Assembly (NCBI RefSeq): GCF_900105025.1
Contig: NZ_LT629759.1
Location: forward strand, 620,001 to 684,000
Length of the DNA: 64,000 nucleotides
Source: Parafannyhessea umbonata
GTDB lineage: Bacteria > Actinomycetota > Coriobacteriia > Coriobacteriales > Atopobiaceae
Direction: 5' to 3'
Shown piece by piece: positions 8,620-17,543 of the stretch. The notes beneath the pieces are model-generated. The model was not told the DNA's origin, made no database searches, and worked only from the letters and a program-made list of their open reading frames with translations. The position numbers were made by a program, and so were the translations under genes. Every line of letters begins with the position of its first letter. The stretch's first letter is position 1.

Positions 8620-8818
8620 GTGTGCCTCCATCGGGTCGTGTGTGGCATGACCCTTGTATGGTACCCGTCATGAGCCCGTCTGGCCCGCGCGCGGAAAAAG
8701 GCTCCAAATGTTAACCTTGCCGACAAGCGCACGTAAGCACCCCGTGCGAAAATGCGCAGACCGCGACGTACCGATGCCGCGCATCACGCAAAGCCAACGC
8801 TCCCCGGAGGAGAAGAAC

Positions 8819-9847
8819 ATGTCTATGGAGTTCAAGCGCCGCCTTCCCATCCCCATGGAGATCCGCGAGGCCATGCCGCTCTCGCTGGAGATGACCAGGC
8901 GCAAGGAGGCGTTCGACGCCCAGGTGGCCGCCGTCATCCGCGGCGAGGACAAGAGGGTCCTGCTCATAATAGGGCCGTGCTCGGCCGACCGCGAGGACTC
9001 CGTGCTCGACTACGTCACGCGCCTTGCGGCGCTGCAGGAGCGCGTCGCGGACAAGATCCTGATGGTCCCGCGCGTGTACACGAACAAGCCGCGCACGAAC
9101 GGCACGGGCTACAAGGGGCTGCTGCACAACCCGGACCCGGAGGGCGCGCCGGACCTTCTGGAGGGCGTGAGGGCCATCCGCCGCATGCACCTGCGCGTGG
9201 TGGAGGAGACGGGCATGTTCACGGCGGACGAGATGCTCTATCCCTCAAACTACCAGTACCTGGTGGACGTCCTGAGCTACGTGGCCGTGGGCGCGCGCTC
9301 CGTCGAGAACCAGGAGCACCGCCTGGTGGCGGGAGGCATCCCCGTGCCGGTGGGCATGAAGAACCCCACGGGCGGCTCGACCTCCGTGATGCTGAACTCC
9401 ATCTATGCGGCGCAGGCACCCCAGGACTTCATCTTCCGCAACTGGGAGGTCCACACGACGGGCAACCCCCTTGCGCACGCGCTGCTGCGCGGCTACGTGG
9501 GGCTCGACGGCATCAACTACCCGAACTACCACTACGAGTACCTGGAGCGGCTCGCGATCGCATACACGCACGGCAGATACGAGAACCCGGCCGTCGTGAT
9601 CGACTGCAACCACGACAACTCCGGCAAGCGCCCGCAGGAGCAGCCGCGCATCGTGAACGAGGTGCTGGACTCCGTGCACCGCTCGCCCGACATCGCGGGC
9701 ATCTTCCGCGGCTTCATGGTGGAGTCGTACCTGGTGGACGGCAACCAGCCCGTCGGCGGTGGCGTGTACGGCAAGTCGATCACGGACGCCTGCATCGGCT
9801 GGGAGGGGACGGAGCGCCTCGTGCTCGACATGGCGGAGCGCGTGTAG
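8819..9847 (+). CDS. 3-deoxy-7-phosphoheptulonate (DAHP) synthase, type I
   Basis: 342 residues, close to the 350 of Escherichia coli AroG. It catalyses the first shikimate pathway step, condensing phosphoenolpyruvate and erythrose-4-phosphate. LLIIGPCSAD and the substrate-binding NKPRTNGTGYKGL are both visible, and GGSTSVMLNSI and IDCNHDNSGK match later family motifs. The ATG at 8819 has GGAGGAGAAG upstream, and homology begins directly after it. Whether it is inhibited by Phe, Tyr or Trp cannot be read. No attenuator-like leader was found in the 199-base upstream gap. Later pathway genes (aroK and an AroB-like gene) lie near 45 kb. Confidence 0.93.
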   Translation: MSMEFKRRLPIPMEIREAMPLSLEMTRRKEAFDAQVAAVIRGEDKRVLLIIGPCSADREDSVLDYVTRLAALQERVADKILMVPRVYTNKPRTNGTGYKGLLHNPDPEGAPDLLEGVRAIRRMHLRVVEETGMFTADEMLYPSNYQYLVDVLSYVAVGARSVENQEHRLVAGGIPVPVGMKNPTGGSTSVMLNSIYAAQAPQDFIFRNWEVHTTGNPLAHALLRGYVGLDGINYPNYHYEYLERLAIAYTHGRYENPAVVIDCNHDNSGKRPQEQPRIVNEVLDSVHRSPDIAGIFRGFMVESYLVDGNQPVGGGVYGKSITDACIGWEGTERLVLDMAERV

Positions 9848-9988
9848 GCAGCCGCGTCCTGCGCGTGGCCCCATCCCCCTGGGGTTGTGTGCGCGTGGTG
9901 GAGCCTTGCGGGGCGTCGTGGCCTTGCGGGAGCCGGCGGGGGGCGGACATGGGTATCCTACCCCTGATAACTTCCTGAAGGGAACCGC

Positions 9989-12900
9989 ATGCTCCAGCTC
10001 AAGAACATCCGCAAGGCCTACAAGACGAACGACTTCACGCAGGTCGCCCTGGACGACGTGTCCGTGGCGTTTCGCGACAGCGAGTTCGTCGCGATCCTGG
10101 GGCCCTCGGGCTCTGGCAAGACGACCATGCTCAACGTCCTGGGCGGCCTCGACCGCGCGGACTCCGGAGAGATCGTCATCAACGGCGTCTCGACGAAGGA
10201 CTACTCGTCCAAGGACTGGGACACGTACCGCAACCACCGCGTCGGCTTCGTCTTCCAGAGCTACAACCTCATCCCGCACCAGACCGTGCTCTCCAACGTG
10301 GAGCTCGCGCTCACGCTCGCGGGCGTCGGCCGCGCGGAACGCCGGCGCCGCGCGACGGAGGCTCTGGCTGCCGTCGGCCTTGCCGACCACGTGCGCAAGC
10401 GCCCGGCTCAGCTCTCCGGCGGGCAGATGCAGCGCGTCGCCATCGCGCGCGCCCTCGTGAACGACCCGGACATCGTGCTCGCGGACGAGCCGACGGGCGC
10501 CCTCGACACCGACACCGGCATCCAGGTGATGAACATCCTGCGCGACGTGGCGCGCGACCGCCTGGTGGTCATGGTCACGCACAACCCGGAGCTCGCGGAG
10601 AGCTACGCCACGCGCATCGTCCGCGTGCGCGACGGCCGCATCGTGGACGACAGCGACCCGATCTTGGCCGACGAGCCCGAGGCCGCGTCCTTCTCGCCCG
10701 CGGGCGACGCAGCGCAGGCGCCGCTTTCCGCAGGGCGCACGGGCGAGAAGGACAAGGGCGGCCGGGCGTCGATGGGCTTCCTCACGGCGCTCTCGCTCTC
10801 GTTCAACAACCTCATGACGAAGAAGGGCCGCACGTTCATGACCGCGTTCGCCGGGTCGATCGGCATCATCGGCATCGCGGCGATCCTGGCGCTGTCCAAC
10901 GGCGTGAACCACTACATCGCTCGGACGGAGGAGGGCGCGCTCAGCAGCTACCCGCTCACCATCACGAAGAGCAGCTTCGACTTCTCGAAGCTCATGGGCT
11001 ATGGCATGAGCGACTCCGGCACCGGCACGTCCAAAGGGAACGGCGCAAGGCGTGCGAAGGGCAGCGACGACATCCCGCAGCGCGCCATCGTCACGGACAT
11101 GTTCGCCCAGGTCAAGAGCAACGACCTCGGCTCGTTCAAGAAATATCTTGACGCGCACCGCAAGAGGGTGGCGCGCTATGCGAACGCCGTGGAGTACGAC
11201 TACGACGTGACGCCGCAGATATACATGGCCGACACGTCGAAGGGCGTCACGCGGCTGAACCCCTCCAGCGTCGCGAGCACGCTGCAGGGCGGCGTCATGG
11301 GGTCGGCGCTCACGGGCGGAAGCTCCTCAACCGGAACGTTCACGCAGCTCGTGGGCGACGAGCGCCTCCTGCGCAGCAACATGAGCCTCGTGAGGGGCGC
11401 GTGGCCGAAGGCGGCGGACGAGGCCGTGCTCGTGCTGAACCGCAAGGGCGAGGTGAGCGACTACACGCTGTACGGCATAGGCTTCTACGACCCCCAGAGT
11501 ATGCAGAAGATGACGGACGAGGCGCTTGGCGGCCAGAAGGTGGAGGTCTCGCGCAAGGACCGCCGCGACTTCACGTATGACGACGCGCTGGGCATGACGT
11601 TTGCCGTGGTGCCGTCCGCGAACCTCTATCAGAGAAACGACGCCCAGGGCACGTGGACGGACATGTCCGAGGACGAGGCGTACATGAGGCGGCAGGTGCA
11701 GGACGGCATCAAGCTCAAGATCGTGGGCGTCATCAGGCCAAAGGGCGACGCGCAGTCCGGCCTCGTGAAGGAGGGCGTCGCATACACGCCGGCGCTCACC
11801 CAGGAGCTCATGCGCCGCGCCGCCAGCTCGCAGATCGTACGCGAGCAGCAGGCTAGGCGGGACGTGGACGTGTTTACGGGCAAGACGTTTGAGGAGCTAC
11901 GGCAGTCCCAGGAGAGCTTCGACATGCGCAAGATGTTCACGGTGGACCAGGACGCGCTCAAGCGCGCGTTCACCATCGACACCTCCGCCGTGACTGCCGC
12001 GGCCGGCGGCCTCGACTCCTCGGCGCTCGACCTCTCGGGCGTCTCGCTCGACCAGGCGGGCTTCGACCCCTCGGCCATGACCCTCGACACGTCCGCCCTC
12101 GACAACGTGCTGAGCGCGGACACCGTGCAGGGCATCCTGAGGGGAGTCGAGCCCTTCTCGGCATATGCCGAGAAGAACGGGCTCACGCTGACCGACGAGC
12201 AGAACCAGGCGGTGGACAAGGCCTCGACCGCGCTCGTCACGGGCTACCTCACCTGGCGGCAGGGCGTGGCCGAGGGGGCGGACTCCTCGTGGGACGCGTA
12301 CTCGCAGACGCCGGAAGCCCAGAGCGTGCTTTCGCAGCTGAGGGCGGACCTCGGAGACGACGCGTTCGCAAGCGCGAGCGCGCTGTACCAGCAGTACATG
12401 GGCTACGTGGGCGACTACGTCAAAGGCCAGGTGGACGCCCTGGTGCAGCAGGCGGCGCAGGTCATGGCGACGCAGCTTGCGAGCCAGATGTCCCAGCAGG
12501 TGAGCGCGGCGACCCAAAGCCTGGGCACACAGCTCTCCGCCGCCATATCGCAGCAGGTCGCCGGCAGGATGGCCGCGCTTTCGGGTGCGCTGCAGAACGG
12601 CTTTTCCGTCGATCCGGAGGCGTTCGCGAGCGCCATCCACCTGAACATGACGGCGGACGACCTGCGCTCGCTTTTGAACAACTACGCGAGCGCGGGCAAG
12701 CTCACGTACGACTCGAACATGCAGAAGCTCGGCTTCGCGGACGCGTCGAGCCCGGAGTCTATCAGCATCTACCCCAAGGACTTCGCGGCCAAGGAGTCGC
12801 TGCTCAAGGTGATAGACGAGTACAACGACGCGAAGGCCGCCAAGGGGCAGGACGGCCAGAAGATCCAGTACTCCGACGTCGCCGGCTCGCTCATGAGCTC

Positions 12901-13324
12901 CGTCACGGACATCGTGAACATGATCTCGATGGTGCTCATCGCGTTCGTGTCCATCTCGCTCGTGGTGAGCTCCATCATGATCGGCATCATTACGTACATC
13001 TCGGTGCTGGAGCGCAAGAAGGAGATCGGCGTCCTGCGCGCCATGGGCGCCTCGAAGCTGAACGTCGCGAACGTCTTCAACGCCGAGACCGTGATCGAGG
13101 GCCTCATCGCGGGCGTGCTCGCCATCGCGGTGGTGCTCATCGTGCAGGTTCCCGTGAACCACGCGATGCTCGCGTGGAAGGGCATCCCCGACATCATGAT
13201 GCTCCCGTGGACGGGCGCGCTCGCGCTCATAGGCATCAGCGTGCTGCTCACGTTCTTGGGCGGGCTCGTCCCGTCCACGAAGGCGAGCAGGAACGACCCG
13301 GTGGAGTCGCTCCGGAGCGAGTAG
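9989..13324 (+). CDS. MacB-like ABC transporter, ATPase fused to FtsX-type permease
   Basis: A single 1111-residue chain. Residues 1-230 are the ATPase: Walker A GPSGSGKTT (38-46), signature LSGGQMQR near 145, Walker B IVLADEPTGA, and a switch His in VMVTHN. A first membrane helix (about 285-310) is followed by a very long extracytoplasmic region of roughly 650 residues. The last 150 residues hold three further helices and an FtsX domain. This topology matches MacB-type mechanotransmission transporters, but with ATPase and permease fused as in true MacB and a much larger external domain. Part of that domain (about 655-705) is a run of short D/L/S/A repeats. It stands alone, with GAAGGGAA before the ATG. 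Confidence 0.9.
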   Translation: MLQLKNIRKAYKTNDFTQVALDDVSVAFRDSEFVAILGPSGSGKTTMLNVLGGLDRADSGEIVINGVSTKDYSSKDWDTYRNHRVGFVFQSYNLIPHQTVLSNVELALTLAGVGRAERRRRATEALAAVGLADHVRKRPAQLSGGQMQRVAIARALVNDPDIVLADEPTGALDTDTGIQVMNILRDVARDRLVVMVTHNPELAESYATRIVRVRDGRIVDDSDPILADEPEAASFSPAGDAAQAPLSAGRTGEKDKGGRASMGFLTALSLSFNNLMTKKGRTFMTAFAGSIGIIGIAAILALSNGVNHYIARTEEGALSSYPLTITKSSFDFSKLMGYGMSDSGTGTSKGNGARRAKGSDDIPQRAIVTDMFAQVKSNDLGSFKKYLDAHRKRVARYANAVEYDYDVTPQIYMADTSKGVTRLNPSSVASTLQGGVMGSALTGGSSSTGTFTQLVGDERLLRSNMSLVRGAWPKAADEAVLVLNRKGEVSDYTLYGIGFYDPQSMQKMTDEALGGQKVEVSRKDRRDFTYDDALGMTFAVVPSANLYQRNDAQGTWTDMSEDEAYMRRQVQDGIKLKIVGVIRPKGDAQSGLVKEGVAYTPALTQELMRRAASSQIVREQQARRDVDVFTGKTFEELRQSQESFDMRKMFTVDQDALKRAFTIDTSAVTAAAGGLDSSALDLSGVSLDQAGFDPSAMTLDTSALDNVLSADTVQGILRGVEPFSAYAEKNGLTLTDEQNQAVDKASTALVTGYLTWRQGVAEGADSSWDAYSQTPEAQSVLSQLRADLGDDAFASASALYQQYMGYVGDYVKGQVDALVQQAAQVMATQLASQMSQQVSAATQSLGTQLSAAISQQVAGRMAALSGALQNGFSVDPEAFASAIHLNMTADDLRSLLNNYASAGKLTYDSNMQKLGFADASSPESISIYPKDFAAKESLLKVIDEYNDAKAAKGQDGQKIQYSDVAGSLMSSVTDIVNMISMVLIAFVSISLVVSSIMIGIITYISVLERKKEIGVLRAMGASKLNVANVFNAETVIEGLIAGVLAIAVVLIVQVPVNHAMLAWKGIPDIMMLPWTGALALIGISVLLTFLGGLVPSTKASRNDPVESLRSE

Positions 13325-13334
13325 CGCCGCGCGG

Positions 13335-13360
13335 GCGCCGGGCGCATTTGCGTCCGGCGC
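13335..13360 (+). terminator. Hairpin after the ABC fusion gene
   Basis: GCGCCGG pairs with CCGGCGC around a small loop ten bases after the stop codon. No T run follows, so intrinsic termination is uncertain. Confidence 0.4.
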
Positions 13361-13443
13361 TTGCGGTATGCTCGTATGCGTCAGCCGAGGCGGCCGTCGT
13401 GCCGCGGGGCCCGCGACCTGGGTCCGGGATTTTGGAGGTAGGC

Positions 13444-14025
13444 ATGTTCAAGGCACAGACCGAGAAGCGCGTGGCGGTCTTCTTCGCAAACGGTCTCGAG
13501 GAGTGCGAGGCGCTCGTGCTCACGGACCTTCTGTTTCGGGCGGGCGTCCCGTGCGACAAGGTGTCCATAACGGACAACCTCGCTGTCACGTCCAGCCACG
13601 AGGTCACGGTGGTGTGCGACCGCACGATCGCGGACGACGACTTCGACTTCGACGCGTACGACATGCTGGTGCTGCCTGGCGGCATGCCCGGTACGAAGAA
13701 CCTGCGCGCATGCGAGCCGCTGTGCGATGCGGTGCGCGCGTTCGCCACGTCTGGCCGCACGGTCGCCGCCATCTGCGCGGCGCCGTCCATCCTGGCGGAG
13801 CTGGGCCTGCTCGAGGGCAAGTCCGCCACGAGCAACCCCAATTTCCAGCACGTTCTTTCCGAGCACGGGGCAAGGGTGCAACAGGGCGCCGTCGTTACGG
13901 ATGGCAACCTCATGACGAGCAAGGGCCTGGGCACGGCCGTGGAGCTGGGCCTCGAGCTCGTGCGCCACTTCCTCGGCGACGCCGCCGTCGAGGACGTGAA
14001 GCGCAAGATCGTCTACCAGGGCTAG
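13444..14025 (+). CDS. DJ-1/PfpI family protein (YajL/DJ-1 subgroup)
   Basis: 193 residues with the DJ-1/PfpI fold. The nucleophile-elbow cysteine is Cys111 in AAICAAPSIL, and the conserved Glu19 sits in ANGLEECEAL. MLVLPGGMPGTKNL and DGNLMTSKGLGTA are typical of the DJ-1/YajL/ThiJ group. Members act in oxidative and carbonyl stress (glyoxalase or proposed deglycase activity); the precise reaction here is unknown. GGAGGT lies just upstream of the ATG. The stop codon is one base from the GTG of the Y-family polymerase, implying co-transcription and a possible stress-response unit. Confidence 0.9.
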   Translation: MFKAQTEKRVAVFFANGLEECEALVLTDLLFRAGVPCDKVSITDNLAVTSSHEVTVVCDRTIADDDFDFDAYDMLVLPGGMPGTKNLRACEPLCDAVRAFATSGRTVAAICAAPSILAELGLLEGKSATSNPNFQHVLSEHGARVQQGAVVTDGNLMTSKGLGTAVELGLELVRHFLGDAAVEDVKRKIVYQG

Positions 14026-14026
14026 C

Positions 14027-15418
14027 GTGGACGTGCGCGACGCCCCCCGGGCCTCGACGCCCGGTACTTCTCGCCAGCGACAATACCTGGTAATCGACCT
14101 CAAGAGCTTCTATGCCTCCGTCGAGTGCGTGGAGCGCGGGCTCGACCCTATGACGACGGACCTTGTGGTGGCGGACGCGTCACGCACGAAGAAGACCATT
14201 TGCCTGGCCGTCTCGCCCTCGCTCAAGGCGAAGGGCGTGCGCAACCGCTGCCGGCTGTTCGAGGTGCCGGAGGGGCTGGACTTCATCATCGCGGCGCCGC
14301 GCATGCACCTGTACATGGAGCGCTCGGCGGACATCTACTCCGTCTACCTGCGCTACGTGGCGCCGGAGGACATGCACGTGTACTCCATCGACGAGGCGTT
14401 CCTGGACGTGACCGGCTACCTTGACCTGTACGGGTGCACCGCGCGCGAGCTGGGCGAGCGCATCCGCGAGGACGTGGTGCGCACGACGGGCATCCCCGCG
14501 ACGTGCGGCCTGGGCACGAACATGTACCTGGCAAAGGTGGCGCTCGACATCACGGCGAAGCACAGTCCGGACTTCTTTGGCGTGCTGGACGAGCAGACGT
14601 ATCGCGACACGCTGTGGACGCATCGTCCCATCACGGACTTCTGGCGCGTGGGCCCCGGTACGGCGCGCCGCCTGGCCGAGCTTGGCATCCACACCATGGG
14701 ACAGCTCGCCGTGCACCCGCAGGAGCCGCTGTACCGCGCGTTTGGCGTGGACGCGGAGATCCTGATAGACCACGCGTGGGGCCGCGAGCCCGTGACCATT
14801 GCGGACATCAAGGCGTACCGGTCCAAGGACAAGTCGCTCTCGTCCGGGCAGGTGCTGGGCCAGGACAGGGACTTTGCGGGCGGCCTTTTGGTGGCGAAGG
14901 AGATGGCGGACGACCTTGCGCTGCAGCTGGTGGAGAAGGGCTTGGTGGCGCGGGGCGTGAGCATCGCCATAGGGTACCGCCTCTCCGCGGGAGAGAAGGA
15001 CGAGCTCCGCCGGCAGGCAGCCGCCCAGGGGGCGGACGGCCGCGCGGGGGAGCACGGCGCGCGCGTGCGCTGGGGCGAGTTCGCCGAGGGAGGGAGCGTC
15101 CGCCTCGCCGTGCCCACGAGCTCGCGCGCGGAGGTCATGCGCGCCGCGACCGCGCTGTTTGAGCAGGTGGCAGACCGCGGGCGGCCCATACACCGCCTGA
15201 CGATGACGCTTTCGGGCGTGACGCCGGAGGGCACGGGCGAGCAGATGGGACTGTTTCAGGACGGCGCCCAGCTGGAGCGCGAGCGCCGACGCCAGCAGGC
15301 CATAAGCGAGGTAAAGCGCAGGTTTGGCAAGAACGCGCTCCTGAAGGGCATGGACCTTCTGCCCGAGGCCACCCAGCGCGAGCGCAACGGGCAGATAGGG
15401 GGTCACCGCAGTGGCTAG
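14027..15418 (+). CDS. Y-family DNA polymerase (UmuC/UvrX-like)
   Basis: 463 residues, a translesion DNA polymerase. The palm has metal-binding Asp24 in VIDLKSFYASVE and the SIDEAFLD motif with Asp122 and Glu123. A helix-hairpin-helix region (WRVGPGTARRLAELGI) and a little-finger domain follow. A beta-clamp-binding motif, QMGLF, is at 406-410. It resembles the UmuC-like polymerases of Gram-positive bacteria that are paired with YolD-like partners. The GTG at 14027 is one base after the DJ-1 stop. An 8-base overlap with the next gene points to translational coupling. No LexA box was recognised upstream of the unit. Confidence 0.9.
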   Translation: MDVRDAPRASTPGTSRQRQYLVIDLKSFYASVECVERGLDPMTTDLVVADASRTKKTICLAVSPSLKAKGVRNRCRLFEVPEGLDFIIAAPRMHLYMERSADIYSVYLRYVAPEDMHVYSIDEAFLDVTGYLDLYGCTARELGERIREDVVRTTGIPATCGLGTNMYLAKVALDITAKHSPDFFGVLDEQTYRDTLWTHRPITDFWRVGPGTARRLAELGIHTMGQLAVHPQEPLYRAFGVDAEILIDHAWGREPVTIADIKAYRSKDKSLSSGQVLGQDRDFAGGLLVAKEMADDLALQLVEKGLVARGVSIAIGYRLSAGEKDELRRQAAAQGADGRAGEHGARVRWGEFAEGGSVRLAVPTSSRAEVMRAATALFEQVADRGRPIHRLTMTLSGVTPEGTGEQMGLFQDGAQLERERRRQQAISEVKRRFGKNALLKGMDLLPEATQRERNGQIGGHRSG

Positions 15419-15779
15419 CAGGGCACCCGCCCCGGGCGGGCACGTGGTGCGCCGCCCGCACATGCCCATGAGCGAGCGCGCGAAGATCTTCATACCGTTC
15501 GACCCGCTTCCGGGCTACCGCCAGATGCTGCGCGAGCGCGAGGAGGAGCTGCTGAACGTGCCGCGGGTCGACCTTTCCGACGAGCAGCGCGAGCGGCTGT
15601 CACGCCAGATTCGCGAGCTGGAGCCCGGCCAGCTGGTGGCCGTGACGCACTACGTGGACGGCCGCTACGTCAAGACCGTAGGCTGCGTCAGCCGCGTGAT
15701 GGTGGCGGATGGCCTTTTGTGCGTGGTGGGCGAGAAGATCCCCATCGATTCCGTCGCCACGATCGAGGACGCGGAGTAG
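15411..15779 (+). CDS. YolD-like protein
   Basis: 122 residues resembling the YolD-like family, whose genes regularly sit beside UmuC-like polymerases in Gram-positives. The region FIPFDPLPGYRQMLREREEE and a C-terminal beta-rich part ending KIPIDSVATIED fit that family. The GTG at 15411 overlaps the polymerase stop by eight bases and has AGGGGGT seven bases upstream. An ATG at 15462 is an alternative that would remove a Pro/Gly-rich extension. By family analogy it may act as a polymerase accessory protein; biochemical proof for the family is thin. Confidence 0.75.
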   Translation: MASRAPAPGGHVVRRPHMPMSERAKIFIPFDPLPGYRQMLREREEELLNVPRVDLSDEQRERLSRQIRELEPGQLVAVTHYVDGRYVKTVGCVSRVMVADGLLCVVGEKIPIDSVATIEDAE

Positions 15780-15957
15780 GCGCTGCGGCACCGCGACCGC
15801 CCGCGGGGGCGCACGTTCACGCCATCACCACGTAGATGCCGCTTTTCTGCAGATGGGCGGCCGAGGTCGGCTTTTGGTGGAAGATGTCTTACGCATGGGG
15901 CATAACAAGCGACGTTGGGCGGCATCGCCGCACGCTCGCAGAGGGAAGGACATCGGC

Positions 15958-16758
15958 TTGATCAGACTCGTACTCGTAGACATGGACCGTGCCCTGGGGA
16001 CCCGCGACGGCAGGCCGCTTGAGCAGGCCGTGCTCGAGCGCCTCCACAAGGTACTGCACGCCGGGGTCCTGCTTGCCCCCATGACGGCGCGCGACCGCGC
16101 CCAGGCGCTTGCGCTGCTTCGCGGTGACGAGTCGTGCCTGCAGAATGCCGTGCTCCAGGACGGAGCGCGCCTCATCGTGGGCGGCATGCCGCTTCCCGGC
16201 GCCGCGTCGCGTGCGGCGGGAGCCCGCGCGCTCATGCGCCGGCTGGGCGTCGCGCCGGAAGAGGTGCTGGTGCTGGGCGGCGCGAGCGCAGACGCGGAGC
16301 TCCTCTCGGCGTTGCCGAACTCCGTCACCACCCGCGACTCTTCGCAGGCGGCGCGGACGTGCGCGCGCACCGTGGTCCCGGGCGTGCGCGAGGACGGCGT
16401 CGCGGCGCTCCTGGACGACGTGGCGCAGGCCGCGCAGTGGGGAGAAGAGCCTGCGTTCCTGCGCGAGGCCGGGTCGGGTTCCGGGCCGCGTGCGGAGCTT
16501 GGCGCCGAGGCGCCCGTAGAGACCGCGAAGGGACATGACACCGTGCCGCTGCTTGCGGGTGCGGCCGTCGTCGTGGCAAGCTTCGTGGCATACCTCTCGG
16601 ACACCTTCCCCTCGATTGCGGGCATGATGGTGCTTTCCGTGGGCCTGCTCGTGGGCGTCGCCCTGTTCTACATGGGGCTCTCGCAGCGCCGCGACGCCCG
16701 GAAGGCGCGCAAGGCCGCACGGGCCGCCCGCGCGGACGGCAGCCGGCCCCGCCGCTAG
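15958..16758 (+). CDS. Degenerate Cof-type HAD protein with two C-terminal membrane helices
   Basis: 266 residues. The N-terminus MIRLVLVDMDRAL matches HAD motif I, with Asp8 and Asp10, but the usual GT is replaced by RA. PMTAR (41-45) resembles motif II. The segment LRGDESCLQNAVLQDG aligns with the intact Cof-type protein at 26012, which has GDESCFATGILANG. The cap domain is missing, and motif IV reads GGASAD instead of GDSEND, so the metal-binding Asp is lost. Residues 197-215 and 219-241 are membrane helices with a basic tail. The start is TTG with GAGGGAAGGA upstream. It is likely a catalytically inactive membrane-anchored HAD domain. Its partner is unknown; the ABC exporter follows it. 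Confidence 0.7.
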   Translation: MIRLVLVDMDRALGTRDGRPLEQAVLERLHKVLHAGVLLAPMTARDRAQALALLRGDESCLQNAVLQDGARLIVGGMPLPGAASRAAGARALMRRLGVAPEEVLVLGGASADAELLSALPNSVTTRDSSQAARTCARTVVPGVREDGVAALLDDVAQAAQWGEEPAFLREAGSGSGPRAELGAEAPVETAKGHDTVPLLAGAAVVVASFVAYLSDTFPSIAGMMVLSVGLLVGVALFYMGLSQRRDARKARKAARAARADGSRPRR

Positions 16759-16835
16759 GAGCTGCCGCCCGTCTGCCGCAGGTGGTTTGAATCGCCCTTC
16801 TCGCCGTGACAGAATGGTGAGCAGGGGTGCTTCGC

Positions 16836-17537
16836 ATGTCATTCGTGGAGTTCGAGGACGTCCGCAAAGTCTATCGCACCGGCGAGGTTGAGGTCCGCGC
16901 GCTTGACGGCATGAGCTTCTCGATCGAGCGCGGGGAGCTTGCCGTCATCGTCGGGCCGTCCGGCGCCGGCAAGACCACGGTGCTCAACCTGCTGGGCGGC
17001 ATGGACTCCTGCACGTCCGGCACCATCCGGCTTGATGGCCGGCTCGTGAGCGCGATGGACGAGCGCGCCCTGACGCAGTACCGCCGCCACGACGTGGGCT
17101 TCGTGTTCCAGTTCTATAACCTGGTCCAGAACCTCACCGCGCTTGAGAACGTGGAACTGGCGAGCCAGATCTGTCGCGACCCGCTGCCGGCGGCGGACGT
17201 GCTTGCGCAGGTGGGCCTCGCGGATCGCAGGGACAACTTTCCCGCGCAGCTCTCCGGCGGCGAGCAGCAGCGCGTCGCCATCGCGCGCGCCCTTGCGAAG
17301 AACCCGAAGCTGCTGCTGTGCGACGAGCCCACGGGCGCCCTCGACTACCGTACCGGCAAGCAGATCCTGGGACTTCTGCAGACAACGTGCCGCAACACGG
17401 GCCACACCGTGGTCATCGTGACGCACAACCTTGCGTTTACGCAGATAGCAGACCGTGTTATTCGCGTGCGAGAAGGGCGTGCCGCCTCCGTTAAGACCAA
17501 TCTGCATCCCGCGGACGCCCAGACGGTTGAGTGGTAG
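16836..17537 (+). CDS. ABC exporter ATPase (LolD/MacB-type)
   Basis: 233 residues: Walker [10 protein letters not shown] (40-48), signature LSGGEQQR, Walker [13 protein letters not shown] and switch HN in VIVTHN. It belongs to the MacB/LolD/FtsE-like ATPases that pair with FtsX-type permeases. The permease gene follows six bases after the stop, so the two form one exporter. The ATG at 16836 has CAGGGG upstream; a GTG nine bases earlier is less likely. Typical exports of such systems are antimicrobial peptides or lipoproteins, or they act in envelope signalling. No histidine kinase or response regulator is adjacent. Confidence 0.9.
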   Translation: MSFVEFEDVRKVYRTGEVEVRALDGMSFSIERGELAVIVGPSGAGKTTVLNLLGGMDSCTSGTIRLDGRLVSAMDERALTQYRRHDVGFVFQFYNLVQNLTALENVELASQICRDPLPAADVLAQVGLADRRDNFPAQLSGGEQQRVAIARALAKNPKLLLCDEPTGALDYRTGKQILGLLQTTCRNTGHTVVIVTHNLAFTQIADRVIRVREGRAASVKTNLHPADAQTVEW

Positions 17538-17543
17538 GCGAAC

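Noticed and set aside
8620-8818. Possible attenuator leader for DAHP synthase
   Set aside because: No leader peptide with runs of aromatic codons and no terminator-antiterminator pair were seen.
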